Source: Agapetus fuscipes (lineage: Eukaryota; Arthropoda; Insecta; Trichoptera; Glossosomatidae). From it: DNA of 64,000 bases. Shown here piece by piece: positions 1 to 10,132 of this stretch. Made by a program: the position numbers and the translations under genes. Below the pieces are notes generated by a model. It ran no database searches, was not told the origin of the DNA, and saw nothing but the letters and a program-made list of their open reading frames with translations. Numbering within the stretch: position 1 is the stretch's first letter; every line of letters begins with the position of its first letter. Location of the stretch: assembly GCA_951799405.1 (NCBI GenBank), contig OX637333.1:30210904-30274903 (forward strand), read 5' to 3'.

Positions 1-253
1 GATTGACATCATCCATATCATCATATGCATCATTAGATTGTATCCAATCTTTCTCTTCATCACCTGGCTCTATTCCTTCATAACTTTTCAATTCATTTAC
101 TTCACCAGCATGCATTGCATCGTAATTTTCATAACTTCCTGTATCCAGATCTCTTGTCATCACACCCTCTGCTCCATCACTTGCTGTCTCCTGTATGGGC
201 CGCGCTCCCACCACCAACACAGCCACAACCACAAATATAATCACACTTTTCAT
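1..253 (-). CDS. N-terminal part of a secreted acidic protein (runs off window)
   Basis: On the minus strand an ATG at 253-251 opens 84 codons without a stop up to the window edge. The product starts MKSVIIFVVVAVLVVGARP, a textbook signal peptide (Lys, long Val/Ile/Leu core, small residues before the cut). The remainder is strongly acidic and polar (runs such as GDEEKDW and DAYDDMDD), with no cysteine and little hydrophobic character. The context before the ATG (ACAAG) is favourable, and a TATA-like box lies about 45 bp upstream on the same strand. I do not recognise the family. It could be a secreted acidic matrix, cuticle or salivary protein or a peptide precursor; that is inference from composition only. 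Because the reading frame is cut by the window edge, its length, exon structure and C-terminus are unknown. Confidence 0.62.
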   Translation of the reverse strand, partial: MKSVIIFVVVAVLVVGARPIQETASDGAEGVMTRDLDTGSYENYDAMHAGEVNELKSYEGIEPGDEEKDWIQSNDAYDDMDDVN

Positions 254-293
254 CTTGTCCGGATTTAAGTGATATTAATAAATAAATGTTTTT

Positions 294-300
294 CTTTATA
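294..300 (-). promoter_or_regulatory. TATA-like box of the left-edge secreted-protein gene
   Basis: Minus-strand TATAAAG. A TCACTT initiator-like hexamer follows about 25 bp downstream (271-266), which would leave a 5' UTR of under 20 nt before the ATG at 253. The position fits a TATA promoter, but no transcript evidence is available. Confidence 0.4.
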
Positions 301-548
301 TGCCGTTGACTTTTGAACTGTATCCCACTATCAACAGTGAACTTTATTTCGTTTTCCGTACATGTCAACATTTTGTTTCGTTATCTTTTTTTTGATAAAA
401 TGAAAGATAACGTGATACATTATCATTTTTCTCTGCAAATTTCCATCATTTGGTTTTGCTATCTGGATAGATTTGTCTTTATCATCTAATGATGTTTGGT
501 GTAAAAATGAAGACGTCACAATTTGAAACATTCGATCATAAACGCAAA

Positions 549-877
549 CGCAACTAAGCTCCACATATAGTGTAACTTCTTGCCGCGTTATCCCCGAGGG
601 GGTCGCATGTGGCGAGTTGAACCTATTTATTTTTACAGGTAAGGGGGCCGGCCTTACGCCAACCACTTCAGATGAAGTGGGAATTTCCCAGCTCCCGAGA
701 GAGCTGGTACTCATTTCTTGTGAAGGCTGAGTAAACCTTGCCGGTATTTTTATTTTGGGGTTTGGAAATAAACACCGAAACGGGAAATCATTTCTGACAC
801 CCTTGCCTCGGCGGGATTCGAACCCGAGCTCACGGCATGGAATGCAAGCACTCTACCAACTGAGCTATCGACCGGAC
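549..877 (-). repeat. SINE-A, near full-length tRNA-derived SINE
   Basis: Read on the minus strand it begins with a tRNA-like head (A box TAGCTCAGTTGGTAGAG, B box GGGTTCGAATCCC). It continues through a conserved body (TTTCCCGTTTCGGTGTTTAT, then TTTACTCAGCCTTCACAAG) and ends in the shared 3' tail ACACTATATGTGGAGCTTAG. At least ten further copies or fragments occur in the window. No TSD was established. Confidence 0.82.
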
Positions 878-984
878 AATCATGCTGACGGATATAAGAA
901 CAGCAAAGAAAATAATCGCAATCCATAATAAGTTGATGATCTTTGTGGCGCCTTTTCATGACTCTTGGTCACCCCGAAGGCTTA

Positions 985-1070
985 CGGAGAAGATTTTCAT
1001 TTATTGTGAAGACTAAGTAAACTTTGCCGGTTCTATGACCTGGGTTGGAAGAAAACACTGCAAAACGAAA
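985..1070 (-). repeat. SINE-A fragment
   Basis: Decayed copy of the SINE-A middle (TTATTGTGAAGACTAAGTAAAC matches the SINE-A GTGAAGGCTGAGTAAACC block), lying just beyond the previous copy. Confidence 0.55.
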
Positions 1071-1407
1071 GGAAAATAAATACACAAATAATCTCACTGT
1101 TAGTGTATAGTTTACGTGGATATCAAGTTGATTTTTCTACATTATAGTAGTTTATTTCAATTTGAAAATTTAGAAAACCAATTCCTATTAATAGTATTGG
1201 AATGATCTCGAATGATTCGTGTTCAAGAAGCGTCAATTACTTTTAGTTCCTCAAATATAATCCTTGTGATATCTTGTATTAAGGATCACTTTTGTAATGT
1301 GGTCTGAAGTCGCTCAATTCGTTGTGTATTGTAATTATCAAATCAGTGTATCTTCACGCCACCTGTAAAAGCAGTGGCTCTAAACCTTTATATATATATA
1401 CAAGGAT
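1071..1407. other. AT-rich intergenic sequence, no gene seen
   Basis: No coding frame, RNA gene or recognisable repeat. A short (TA)n run is present near 1390. Confidence 0.5.
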
Positions 1408-1488
1408 AATTTATTTATAAGGTACACATAATAAAAGAGCGCCGTTTTTGTGTGTGTCACACCTCAAGGGCCCTCTCAAATCACGGAT
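1408..1488 (-). repeat. SINE-B 3' end fragment
   Basis: Contains AGCGCCGTTTTTGTGTGTGT-CACACCTCAAGGG, the reverse complement of the SINE-B 3' region (CTTGAGGTGTG...AACAGCGCT). The same block recurs at 28980-29030, 47565-47600 and 54838-54875. Confidence 0.65.
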
Positions 1489-1632
1489 AAGATTTTTTTG
1501 TAAAGATGCGTCTGTAGTGCTCCTTTAAAGACACCAACAGTTTCTTTGTAATGAATAAATATCAATGTGGTTAGTATATTTGACATAGACTAAAAAATCT
1601 TGACCTCACACAGACGAATTGCTAGGACAAAC

Positions 1633-1879
1633 CGCACGTTTAATAATAAAGAGCAATAACTCAAAAAACATGAATGTTGGGAAATCACGTTTGAAGTTCA
1701 GACAACCAGTACAACTTGTATGCGATGAAAAAGGCGGCCGATGTTTTATCTCGGTCATATTCGTCCAAATTGAACGGCTGTCGCATACTACCTTTTCTTC
1801 TCGCATTGTTCTTGCGTTTTATTACAAAATCTCGATTTTCCCAATTTTCGAGTTATTTCTCTTTATTATTAAACGTGCG
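1633..1879. mobile_element. MITE-like element with ~30-bp terminal inverted repeats
   Basis: The left arm CGCACGTTTAATAATAAAGA is matched inverted at the right end (TCTTTATTATTAAACGTGCG). The match continues inward through GCAATAACTC/GAGTTATTTC with few mismatches. Total about 247 bp with no transposase. No target-site duplication could be fixed, so the superfamily is unknown. Confidence 0.55.
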
Positions 1880-2677
1880 TTAATGCTAACGAATAGTTTT
1901 TCATTGTTTACTAAAAGTAATAGTTGCAAATTACTGTGACGGTTGCCCGCTGAGAAAAAAAACTAATTTGGAACATCATACCGCACCATCCTTGTAAAGG
2001 TTTTATTTTGAAAAGTAGCAAATTAAAATTAAAATAAATTAATTTAATGATAGATATGCAGCCCAAGCAGGCACACGCGCCTTTACTAGGTAATAATGTA
2101 GGCAGCCATTAACGTGCATTTAACCCTGAAATTAACATTAGGATAGAAATAAATTCTTCAATTTGAGTCATTATTAGCACATTCATTAATTTTGAATGTG
2201 TTATGGAAGATGACAAAAGATTTAATCTTGAATGTATTTGCCTCTACTCTATGCACGCGCCTGCTATTTATGAAAATAAATAAGCATCAAAGTAGATAGT
2301 CAACAATATTTCAAATGAACAGAGATTCATATAAAACCCATCAACACACACAGATTCCACATTTTTTTAAATTTATTTTGTTGAAATTAAGTAACCTCGA
2401 CCAATGTGTGTTCTTTCTTCCGTTCTTAATTAAAAATGGAGAAGCACTGTTGACGAGTAGACAAAGTTTGACGTTTCTTCTTTGGCGGCATCTTCTGTCT
2501 TCTTCTCGCACCCGAAGCGAGAAGTAAAAGAAAAACCTGAAGCGAGAAGTGAGAGAGGGCGAGAAGGCGCTCTGTCAGCCGCGCCGGGTTGCTGCCTGTT
2601 TTATTACTCACATCAGTTTAAGTAAAATGAGCGACTTCGAAATTGGCAACTGGATTCTTGCATGCATCTGCGAATGT
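1880..2677. other. Intergenic sequence, no gene seen
   Basis: AT-rich up to about 2450. A less AT-rich stretch at 2480-2600 contains AAGCGAGAAG-type short direct repeats. No supported gene. Confidence 0.45.
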
Positions 2678-3137
2678 CAAACTGTGAGACGCGTGTCAGA
2701 AACAAGAATACCAAACTGTGAGACGCGTGTCAGATACAAGAATATCAAACTGTGAGACGCGTGTCAGATACAAGAATATCAAACTGTGAGACGCGTGTCA
2801 GATACAAGAATATCAAACTGTGAGACGATTGTCAGATACAAGAATATCAACTTGTGAGACGAGTGTCAGATACAAGAATATCAAACTGTGAGACGCGTGT
2901 CAGATACAAGAATATCAAACTGTGAGACGCGTGTCAGATACAAGAATATAAAACTGTGAGACGAGTGTCAGATACAAGAATATCAAACTGTGAGGCGAGT
3001 GTCAGATACAAGAATATCAAACTGTGAGACGCGTGTCAGATACAAGAATATCAAACTGTGAGACGCGTGTCAGATACAAGAATATCAAACTGTGAGACGC
3101 GTGTCAGATACAAGAATATCAAACTGTGAGACGCGTG
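2678..3137. repeat. 34-bp minisatellite, ~13.5 copies
   Basis: Tandem unit beginning CAAACTGTGAGACGCGTGTC and ending AGATACAAGAATAT; starts at 2678, 2712 and 2746 fix the period at 34 bp. Units differ by point changes, mainly at ACGCGTGT (a MluI-like ACGCGT core, sometimes ACGAGTGT or ACGATTGT). 34 is not a multiple of three, so it cannot encode a repeat protein. Confidence 0.95.
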
Positions 3138-3565
3138 CAATGCAATCACTGGAGGCGCCGTTCCATACATTTAGGTATCTGGTTACACAGTGGTACACAT
3201 TTATCTTCTTCAATGATATCCTGAAGAGGAATACCAATCACTACCCTATTTCTGCCTGCCCTCGAACAGGTATTGCATAATCAATTAATCATTCGTCAAT
3301 TTTATTTGACTTAATTTATAGCCATTTTTCATTAATAGCCCTTTTGACATTGGTGAAGCCAAGTACATTCCCACGAAAACCTGACAGGATCCGAACTTGC
3401 TCTGTTTTGTTTCGAACAAACACCTGTTGAATTCCACCGCCTAGCCTGGCCCAATCTTTATTATAAGTTATTTAGTACAAACTGGTGTGTGGATCCCACC
3501 TCAACAGCTCTTTCATGCGTGGTCATGGTAGCGCTGACTAGCGAGTCAGCGCTAATTTTGCAGAA
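3138..3565. other. Intergenic sequence with one short perfect hairpin
   Basis: No gene. A perfect 10-bp stem (AGCGCTGACT / AGTCAGCGCT, 4-nt loop) sits at 3530-3553, just before the next LINE tail. Confidence 0.45.
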
Positions 3566-3873
3566 TTCCTTGACTTATGGGTTGGTATAAGATTTGTGTC
3601 AGGGAAAGTCGGCAAAAGTTGTAGGGTTTTTGAGGTTTGGATTTTATTTGTAAAGAGATAGGTTGGTATGAGTCTGACCACCCATACTGTAAAAAATGAT
3701 TCACTTTGCCAATGTCACCCCTTATTCAGGGAGGGTCGGCAAGAGTTGCATGGCTTTTGTTCATTTGAGATTGAGTTTTTATATTGTTGGTCCACATGCG
3801 GCATGTGTTTGTGCTTGTGGGAATGCATTTAATATGAATCTGAAATGATGTATATCTTTGCATCTTAGATTTA
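3566..3873 (+). repeat. RTE-3' LINE tail, two nested/abutting copies
   Basis: A short internally deleted copy (CCTTGACTTATGGGTTGGTA, then GTCGGCAAAAGTTG) at 3566-3650 is followed by a fuller copy from 3655. The fuller copy has ACCACCCATACTGTAAAAAA and ends in the family's TTTGCATCTTAGATT terminus. Confidence 0.75.
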
Positions 3874-4639
3874 TATTACCCAGTTGCTGTAAGGCTGGAT
3901 CCTCATTTCCTAAAAAAGCAGGGCAGATGGTTAATCAGTGTAAACTTTGACAACCACTTCCATGGCAGAAGACACCCAGCCTCATCTGTATTCTACATAT
4001 TTAGGAAGTAATAATTGAGTGATTAATGAGGTAGAAAAAAGCAGTTTATAAGAGACGGGCGTGTACAAGGCGCTGGGCTTGCAGATCCTCACCGGATGTT
4101 GCCGCTTGGTAACCTCTTTATTTCACTGAAACAGGTATTCTAGTGCGCAAGTTTGAGAAGTGCTGTGATTTATTTTGTTGTTCTGTATATAATTTTATAC
4201 AAAAAAGCATTCGCTGCCATCAAACTTGTACACCCGAACTGTTCGGCAGAGACGAATCGGGAGAATTATATTTGTCACTTTACACCGAACTTGCAACTTA
4301 TTCTCCCAGTACTCTCCTGGAATAAGGTTGTAGCGATGTTTATCCACCTGCTCGCCATGTCTTCCTATAATCCTATCCAAGGTAATCCTACAAGTTCCTC
4401 GTAGCAGGAGCATCACTTACCTATTATCAGGGTTGGTAAAAGGTCTGCGTGGGCCCTGCACTGCGCTGGATTCCCGTTTCCCTCCAAGAACCGAAGCCTC
4501 TATAACGTTGACCACGAGGTTGTCCCGCTTGTGGAGATCATGTACGTCTCCCTAGAGGATGTCATGTTCAGCATTTGAGAAAAAAGTACAGACTTACTTA
4601 CACTTTTGCCTTCTCTTCATGAACGGATTGCATTTGGCT
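3874..4639. other. Intergenic sequence, no gene seen
   Basis: Open frames of 60-83 codons overlap here on both strands but lack start context, homology or splice signals. Not supported as genes. Confidence 0.4.
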
Positions 4640-4742
4640 AGAGGAACCTTTTTATTTATCCAGTTAAGGGGACTAGCCTCACGCTGATCATTTGAAGTGG
4701 GGGTTTGCCTGCTCTTCAAGGAGCATATTAATATTTCTTGAA
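4640..4742 (-). repeat. SINE-A fragment
   Basis: Decayed SINE-A tail half: CCTTTTTATTTATCCAGTTAAG..., then TTTGAAGTGGGGGTTTGCC and a terminal TTTCTTG, in the same order as in the full copies. Confidence 0.5.
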
Positions 4743-5403
4743 AAGGTTTGTTGGAAATTGAACTCTAACCATGAGTGCCAGAGTGTGTGAGTTAAATCTA
4801 CAAGAAACGAGAACCTATTCACTCGGGAACAGGGAAAAATCCAAACTTCAAGTAACGTTGTTGGAGTAAGGCTAGTGTAATTCAGTGTGAAGGTAAATAG
4901 GTTTCACTCTCAAAATGCAAGCTCTTTCGCAGCAGTTGCATTTAACATGCTGGTAGCAGTAAAAACATTGAAAGGAGATTTTCAAGTTGAGCCGTGTGGG
5001 TTACAGGTCTAGAAAGAATATCCGGTAGATGGAGAAGACCTAAGAAATATAATTTTCAGAAGATTTCTTAAGAAAATGATTATTATAATCTCTAGTGCTC
5101 TCCTGTGACAAAACTCTGTGTTTTTTGCAGTGTCGGTAATGATAACAGGTCGGCTGACTGTATTACCGACCGCACCGCCTCTAATACCGTAATTACCACA
5201 CAGAGCGTGCTTTCCCACTTCCACGTACTAATGGCTCCATCATTAGGCGGGAATTTGGGTGATCAGTTATTTAAACACCGATATTAAATGCTCGTGGTCA
5301 TGCTTGTAAAGGCGGCTTCTCTACAGATATGCTAAACACAAGTGGACGTTGTTCACAGATTATAAGGGAAGACCGGTGAGACTCTGAATGATAGGGTCCG
5401 TTT
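4743..5403. other. Intergenic sequence, no gene seen
   Basis: No supported coding region or repeat family. A short inverted match (GGTCGGCTGACTGTATTACC / GGTAATGATAACAGGTCGG-type) near 5130-5190 is weak. Confidence 0.35.
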
Positions 5404-5700
5404 CTAAGTCTTGTCTTGTCTTGTATCCTGCCGCCTTTCCTCTAGGGGTGGCCAGTACCTCCACACAAGTGCCTCCACTTGACTCTGTCCTTGCATACCT
5501 ACTTCTTTCATCTCATCTAATTTCATCACTCTTTTCATGCATGCTCTTCTCTTGTTTCCACTCTGTAAATTCCATTCATTCGCAATCTCATTTATCTGAT
5601 CAATCCATTGTTTCCTAGGTCTTCCCCTTCCACGCTTACCTGTTACATTCCCTTTATACACTCTTTTTGTCAGTCGGTCTTCATTCATCCTGTGATGTGA
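5404..5700 (-). pseudogene. C-terminal end of an RTE-like LINE reverse transcriptase
   Basis: The frame carries HHRMNEDRLTKRVYKG, then GRGRPRKQWIDQINEIANEW, and stops at 5404. The 'H-x-x-RM-x-x-x-RL...GRGRPR..W' pattern is typical of the C-terminal tail of RTE-clade LINE polyproteins. The same stretch reappears, broken, at 60735-61210, where it is followed by the RTE-3' repeat. Only the last ~95 residues remain, with no endonuclease or RT core. The frame extends upstream to 5946 but that part shows no LINE similarity. Confidence 0.72.
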
Positions 5701-6334
5701 TTTAAAGTTCAAAATAGTGCAATGAGATGGTTTGAGCATAGAAAGTAAAAAGAATGGACGATGAACGAATGACGAAAAATGGTGTACAAAGGAAGTGGAA
5801 GGGGGAGATCGAGGAAAAAACGGATTCATAAAAAAAGTGAAATTGTACATGATTGAAATTCGTAGAGTAAAGTTAGAAAGGAAAATTTTAAACTGAACAA
5901 TTTGCCGAAAAATTTTGGTAAAAAATGTCATCTTCCCCCATTGCATTGAAGTCCTTAGGTGTCAGTGGTCCATGGACTGTGGCTGCGCAAGACGGAGAGT
6001 CCACCACTCTTGGTATCTAGCTACATGCATATGATTATGTTTAAGTCCTGTAAAGTGGACAGATATACGTGGTAAGTTCCTGTATGTATAATTGTCGACT
6101 TATTCTGTACAAGATGGTCTTTAGATAAAACAGGAAATTAATTACTGAGCTCTAAAGGACTTGCTGTAAAGGCGCGACCAGGTGTGCAACAATAAATAAG
6201 TGCCTGAAGTCTAGCAGCGACGTAGGAGCGGACTACCGGTGTTGATTGCTACATCCAACTTGATCTTGGAAGATACTTGGAACAAATAATTATATTTTTT
6301 TTTCATGTGAAATTGCAAAAATATACAGCGGATG
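5701..6334. other. Intergenic sequence, no gene seen
   Basis: No homology recognised. A run of open minus-strand frame continues upstream of the LINE relic but is T/A-rich and not gene-like. Confidence 0.35.
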
Positions 6335-6490
6335 ATTTCCAGCTTTTGTTTTCACGGCCGCGGTTGTTAGTTTCCCGGCTCAAATATATTTGCTGTGATC
6401 CATTGGAACTGAAGCTTCCGTACGCTTCTCTCATGCCTATAATGGACTTCTTCAGCGTGCCGTTGATGCAAGTTGATGTTGAATGTTTCA
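6335..6490. repeat. Dispersed repeat family G, copy 1
   Basis: Contains TTGGAACTGAAGCTTCCGTA, then CATGCCTATAATGGACTTCT-TCAGCGTGCCGTTGATG. The same ordered blocks (GGAGCTAYCGGAC..., ATGTCTGYGATGRRCTTCTT-TAGCRTG) recur at 49925-50020 and 55838-55945. Function and class unknown. Confidence 0.55.
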
Positions 6491-6642
6491 CCGAAAATCT
6501 CAGTTTTCTAGAGTTGCTGCTCCGTAGTACTGCCAAGTATGCAGAAGGCTCTTGAGGTGTCAACCACATGATGATGATATTTTTTTAGGAACTTGGGTCC
6601 GTATAAAAGCTATTTGTTTTGGCATACATATAACCTCAGTGA

Positions 6643-6768
6643 ATAGTGAATACTTCATTTACAATCGAATATTTTGATTCTTAATTGCCTTAATAATAAT
6701 AAATAAATAAATTATTATTAAGGCAATTAAGAATCAAAATATTCGATTGTAAATGAAGTATTCACTAT
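6643..6768. repeat. Perfect 58-bp inverted repeat with 10-nt loop
   Basis: Arms 6643-6700 and 6711-6768 are exact reverse complements (for example TTCATTTACAATCGAATATT on the left). They are separated by AAATAAATAA. A hairpin of this length and perfection suggests a recent palindromic duplication or a very young fold-back/MITE unit. It would form a 58-bp dsRNA if transcribed. Confidence 0.93.
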
Positions 6769-6902
6769 ATTACTTATATCAATTTATTCATTTGCTGTTT
6801 TGATTTACTTTTCACAAATCAACCGAGTGCAGTAAAGTGTATCCACAATTCCTTGTTTGTGCGTATACATAGAGAATTACTAAAAGTAGAAAATTAGTAA
6901 AG

Positions 6903-7255
6903 AAGTATGCAAGGACAGGAAGAAGTGGCGGCTAATCTGCAATGCTGATTTGTAATGTTAGTTTATTAGTTTGCTACATTTTTTGCATAATAATTTTTTG
7001 ACTTTTTTGTATAGATTTATTTTTAAGGTTTTGTTGTTGTTGACCACCCATACTGTAAAAAATGGTTCACTTTGCCAATGTCACCCCTGTTTCAGGGAAT
7101 GTCGGCAAGAGTTGCAGGGCTTATGTTCATTTGAGGTTTGGATTTTATTTGTAAGTACACAATCAGAATTTGTAAGCGCGAACTACACGTGTTTGTTTGT
7201 GGGCATACATCTGAGAGCTTTGAATGAATATATCCTTGCAACTTAGATTATTAGA
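6903..7255 (+). repeat. RTE-like LINE 3' end (ORF tail remnant plus RTE-3' region)
   Basis: Starts with AGTATGCAAGGACAGGAAGA, matching the end of the LINE ORF at 61150. It continues via a T-rich spacer into ACCACCCATACTGTAAAAAA and GGCAAGAGTTGCAGGGCTTA, and ends TCCTTGCAACTTAGATTATT. It links the coding tail and the RTE-3' repeat in one element. Confidence 0.78.
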
Positions 7256-7708
7256 GATTATTTATTAGAATGCTATAGTGTCTTTAGTCGCGTACAACAC
7301 GATCGCGCCTTTATCCCTGCCGTGTAAAATGCATCAAGATTAGACTAATTAAGTTTGGTTCAGAATAAGTCAGGCAGGTATGCGGAACGCTCTACTGATC
7401 GCGAGCCCACTGCAGCGTGTCTGGCCGGCTCATTAACTTTCCTTTGGCCTACAAGTAAAGGTTGCGCGCCTATGAGGTCACTTGCGCGCGCACGCCTCTA
7501 ATTCAATAATGACTGATACGATCTTTGTTATTACGGGTTATTACCCGTGCGCCCATTCATTATCATCAGTCCTTACTTGTGCAAATAGATAGTTTCCATG
7601 CGCCTATGCTACCCATTGGAAGGTAAAAGGGTTAGAAGTTGAACCCTGAATATAGTACAGCTTATTTGTATGCAGGACACCTACAATAAAACATCGCGTA
7701 AATTCCCC
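7256..7708. other. Intergenic sequence, no gene seen
   Basis: A moderately GC-rich patch (7380-7500) with alternating GCGCGC, no coding potential recognised. Confidence 0.35.
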
Positions 7709-7930
7709 ACTTATTTATTTTTACACGGAAGGGAGCCGGCCTTACGCCAACCAGGTCCTGTGAGGACTGGTTCTCGTTTATTGTGAAGGCTGAGTAAACC
7801 GTTTCGGTTTTTTCATTTTGGCTTTGAAATGAACACCGGATTGCGAAATAATTTCTGACACCCTCGGTGAGGATCGAACTCCGGCCCTCTGGCTTGAAAC
7901 GCAATTATTTTACCAACTAAGCTATCGACT
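7709..7930 (-). repeat. SINE-A, partial, degenerate head
   Basis: SINE-A body (GTGAAGGCTGAGTAAACC, then CTTTGAAATGAACACCGG) and a mutated tRNA head (CTAAGCTATCGAC at the right end). The 3' end is shortened. Confidence 0.72.
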
Positions 7931-8106
7931 AAACTAGCATGTTTTTTTAGAAATGAGTTCAGTACTTAAAAACACAGAATATACCTGCTTTCCCAGGTTT
8001 AAAAAAAATCTAATTACCGCAGTTTATAAACTTTTTTATGATGTTGATTTTTTAATTTGATGAAAAAAATTATGTTGATTTTAAAAATGTAATTTGTTGT
8101 GTATGT

Positions 8107-8358
8107 TCGTTGACTTATAGGTTGGTATGCGGCTGACCACCCATGCTATAGAAAATGGTTCACTTTGCCAATGTCACCCCTATTTCAGGAAAGGTCGGCA
8201 ACAGTTGCAGGGTGTACCTATGTTCATTTGAGATTTGGGGTTTTATGTTGTAGGTTCACATGCGGCATGTACAAGCGCGAACGTATACGTGTTTGCTTGT
8301 GAAAATGCATATTATGTGAATCTTTAATGTAACATATCTTTGCAACTTAGATTAGATA
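8107..8358 (+). repeat. RTE-3' LINE tail
   Basis: Full-length copy from GTTGACTTATAGGTTGGTAT to CTTTGCAACTTAGATTAGAT. Confidence 0.85.
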
Positions 8359-9016
8359 TAAACAAGTCCTTGTTTGCCGCCTGTGTTTAAAGAGCCTCGT
8401 ACTCTTCAAGGTGACATAATGCAACATGTTTTCCCAACTCCCGAGTTCCGCCTCATATCTCCTGTTCTTGGAAATTTCTTTATTAGTTCAAATATTGGTT
8501 CAGAGCTCAGCTTGTTTGCATTGAATGATATTTTTTTTTATATAAAACGCTCGTGAAACATTAAAATAAATGCAAAATACAATTCTGTTATCTGAAGTAT
8601 GAATCATTTCATAACGATGGTTGCCTGAGATAAGAGTGCTATGCAGGGCTGCCACCTGGGAGAGAAGCAGCTCTCCTGAATGAAAATTAACACTTCAAAT
8701 ATTATTGATGTTTGATGATAAAAGAAGATGAATAAAATGCTGCACACAAAGAACCATAGCGCCTTTGAGATGGTCATGGACCATTAAACGGCGACACAGA
8801 AAACAAATCATCCATCAGCATCATTGATGGGAAACAGTCCATTTCTTAATATTTGAAGAAATAAGTGAAATATTGTTCAAACATAAATCCTCTACCACTG
8901 TACAAACTTTTTATACGAGTCAACACACGCTCCCGGCTGCTACTTAAATTGTGGCTTTCACACGATCATCCATGAGTTTTTCATAGATTCTAATGGCTAT
9001 TATTGTTATCCAATTA
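8359..9016. other. Intergenic sequence with one short repeated block
   Basis: The only shared sequence found is at 8917-8970 (CACGCTCCCGGCTGCTACTT...TGGCTTTCACACG). A relative lies at 53185-53240 (AGCTCCCGGCTGCTGCT...TTGGCTTTCACATGG). No gene seen. Confidence 0.45.
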
Positions 9017-9285
9017 GACTGGTCTGTGGTCTTGTGGTTAACGCTGCGGCTCCATTCACGGAGAAGTGCAATGAAAAACATCGTTTAATTTTTCAAATAT
9101 GCTCTTCGCTGGGTTGAAAATCCATCTGCCTTTACCAAGAGATCGGCCACAAAGTTTCACCCAGCTTCACAGAAACAAGGGTTTGTTTTCAAAATTCGCG
9201 CTGACTATCGATGAACATGCATGCAGACGACTCGTGAGGTGTGTTACACACAAAACAGAGCTCACCGAATAGTATATTCCTGTAA
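9017..9285 (+). repeat. SINE-B, degenerate
   Basis: Head GGTCTGTGGTCTTGTGGTTA resembles the SINE-B A-box region. The body has ATGCTCTTCGCTGGGTTGAA and the 3' block GTGAGGTGTGTTACACACAA-AACAGAGCTCACC. It sits about 400 bp upstream of the MBF2 gene. Confidence 0.7.
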
Positions 9286-9651
9286 TTAACCTATTCATTT
9301 ACCTGCCAGGAAAGTAGTGGGACTTTTTATTTAATCGGCCATCATGAGGTATATCAAGTATACGCCAACACTGAAAGTTGATGATGGTCGAATGTTTAAT
9401 TTAGTATTTTTCTGAATAAAAATTAATTTTAAAGGTAGGTAAGTGGTGACCACACTGAAAACTGACAAGATAAAAAGTTGTACATTTAAACCGTCTACCT
9501 GCACCATGCGGCGTGTACTGGAAGCTAACACATTTCTAGAAGCATTCTCTACGTATAAATTTATCTACAACAAAATCAAATATATACTAAAGAACTCTGT
9601 GCAGGAAATTAGATAAGTGTGCAAAGTCGAGACAGACACATTGTTACATTT

Positions 9652-9687
9652 CATATAACGGCCCCAAGACGCGATACTCCTTCATTG
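9652..9687 (+). promoter_or_regulatory. Putative core promoter of the MBF2-family gene
   Basis: CATATAA at 9652-9658 is followed 30 bp downstream by TCATTG (9682-9687), an initiator-like hexamer. Transcription from there would give a 5' UTR of about 30 nt. Spacing fits a TATA-Inr promoter. Confidence 0.45.
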
Positions 9688-9712
9688 GATATTTTATTTG
9701 AAAGTTACAAAG

Positions 9713-10132
9713 ATGAAGTTTATTTTTGTGTCGGCTTTGGTGGCTTGCTTTTGTTTATCTAATGTGAATACAATTTATCCTCCTTATGGATACGCGGATC
9801 CTGGATATGGCTACAACTGGAAGCCGAACAATTCCTCGCAGAATCTGATCCTCGGCAGGATCCTGCCGGGAGACCAGCATCTCTACAGACAAGTTGTTGC
9901 CAAGTCTTCGTCTTTCCTGAGGGTGGTGACGCAGGAAGTCCAGTTTCCAGCCAATGGCACGAGGAACTACTTCACCATAAGCTGCGTGGCTGCCATCGAC
10001 CAGTTCAGGAACGGAAGCGGAGGGAACGCCACGCTGCTGAGAGGGGGGGTGGGGTACAAGAATGTCACCATCAAGTTTAAATCGCAACGAGGCCAGGGAA
10101 TCCATTTTGTTCTTGATATTTGGGGTCATTGA
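9713..10132 (+). CDS. MBF2-family secreted protein, complete single-exon ORF
   Basis: 139 residues from ATG 9713 to TGA 10130-10132. An in-frame TTG 15 bp upstream is not a plausible eukaryotic start. Residues 1-20 (MKFIFVSALVACFCLSNVNT) form a signal peptide. Residues ~21-45 are Tyr/Pro/Gly-rich. From ~47 the MBF2 domain is evident: 'LGRILPGDQHLYRQVV', then a beta-rich core, 'GGVGYKNVTIKFKSQRGQGI', 'HFVLDIWGH' at the end. The GGVGxxxVTIKFKSQRGxGxxF motif is diagnostic for the insect family named after Bombyx MBF2. That protein was first described as a transcription co-factor bridge, yet most members have signal peptides and are probably extracellular. Five or more N-glycosylation sequons (NSS, NGT, NGS, NAT, NVT) support secretion. 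Length is normal. Family members usually contain introns; none is seen here. The true role is unknown. Confidence 0.9.
   Translation: MKFIFVSALVACFCLSNVNTIYPPYGYADPGYGYNWKPNNSSQNLILGRILPGDQHLYRQVVAKSSSFLRVVTQEVQFPANGTRNYFTISCVAAIDQFRNGSGGNATLLRGGVGYKNVTIKFKSQRGQGIHFVLDIWGH

Noticed and set aside
38..268. 76-codon plus-strand frame at the left edge
   Set aside because: Antisense of the secreted-protein gene, which has signal peptide, start context and promoter in its favour.
2678..3137. CRISPR-like array
   Set aside because: Whole unit is repeated without unique spacers, in a eukaryotic genome; it is a minisatellite. Same for 46708-47516 and 48735-49175.
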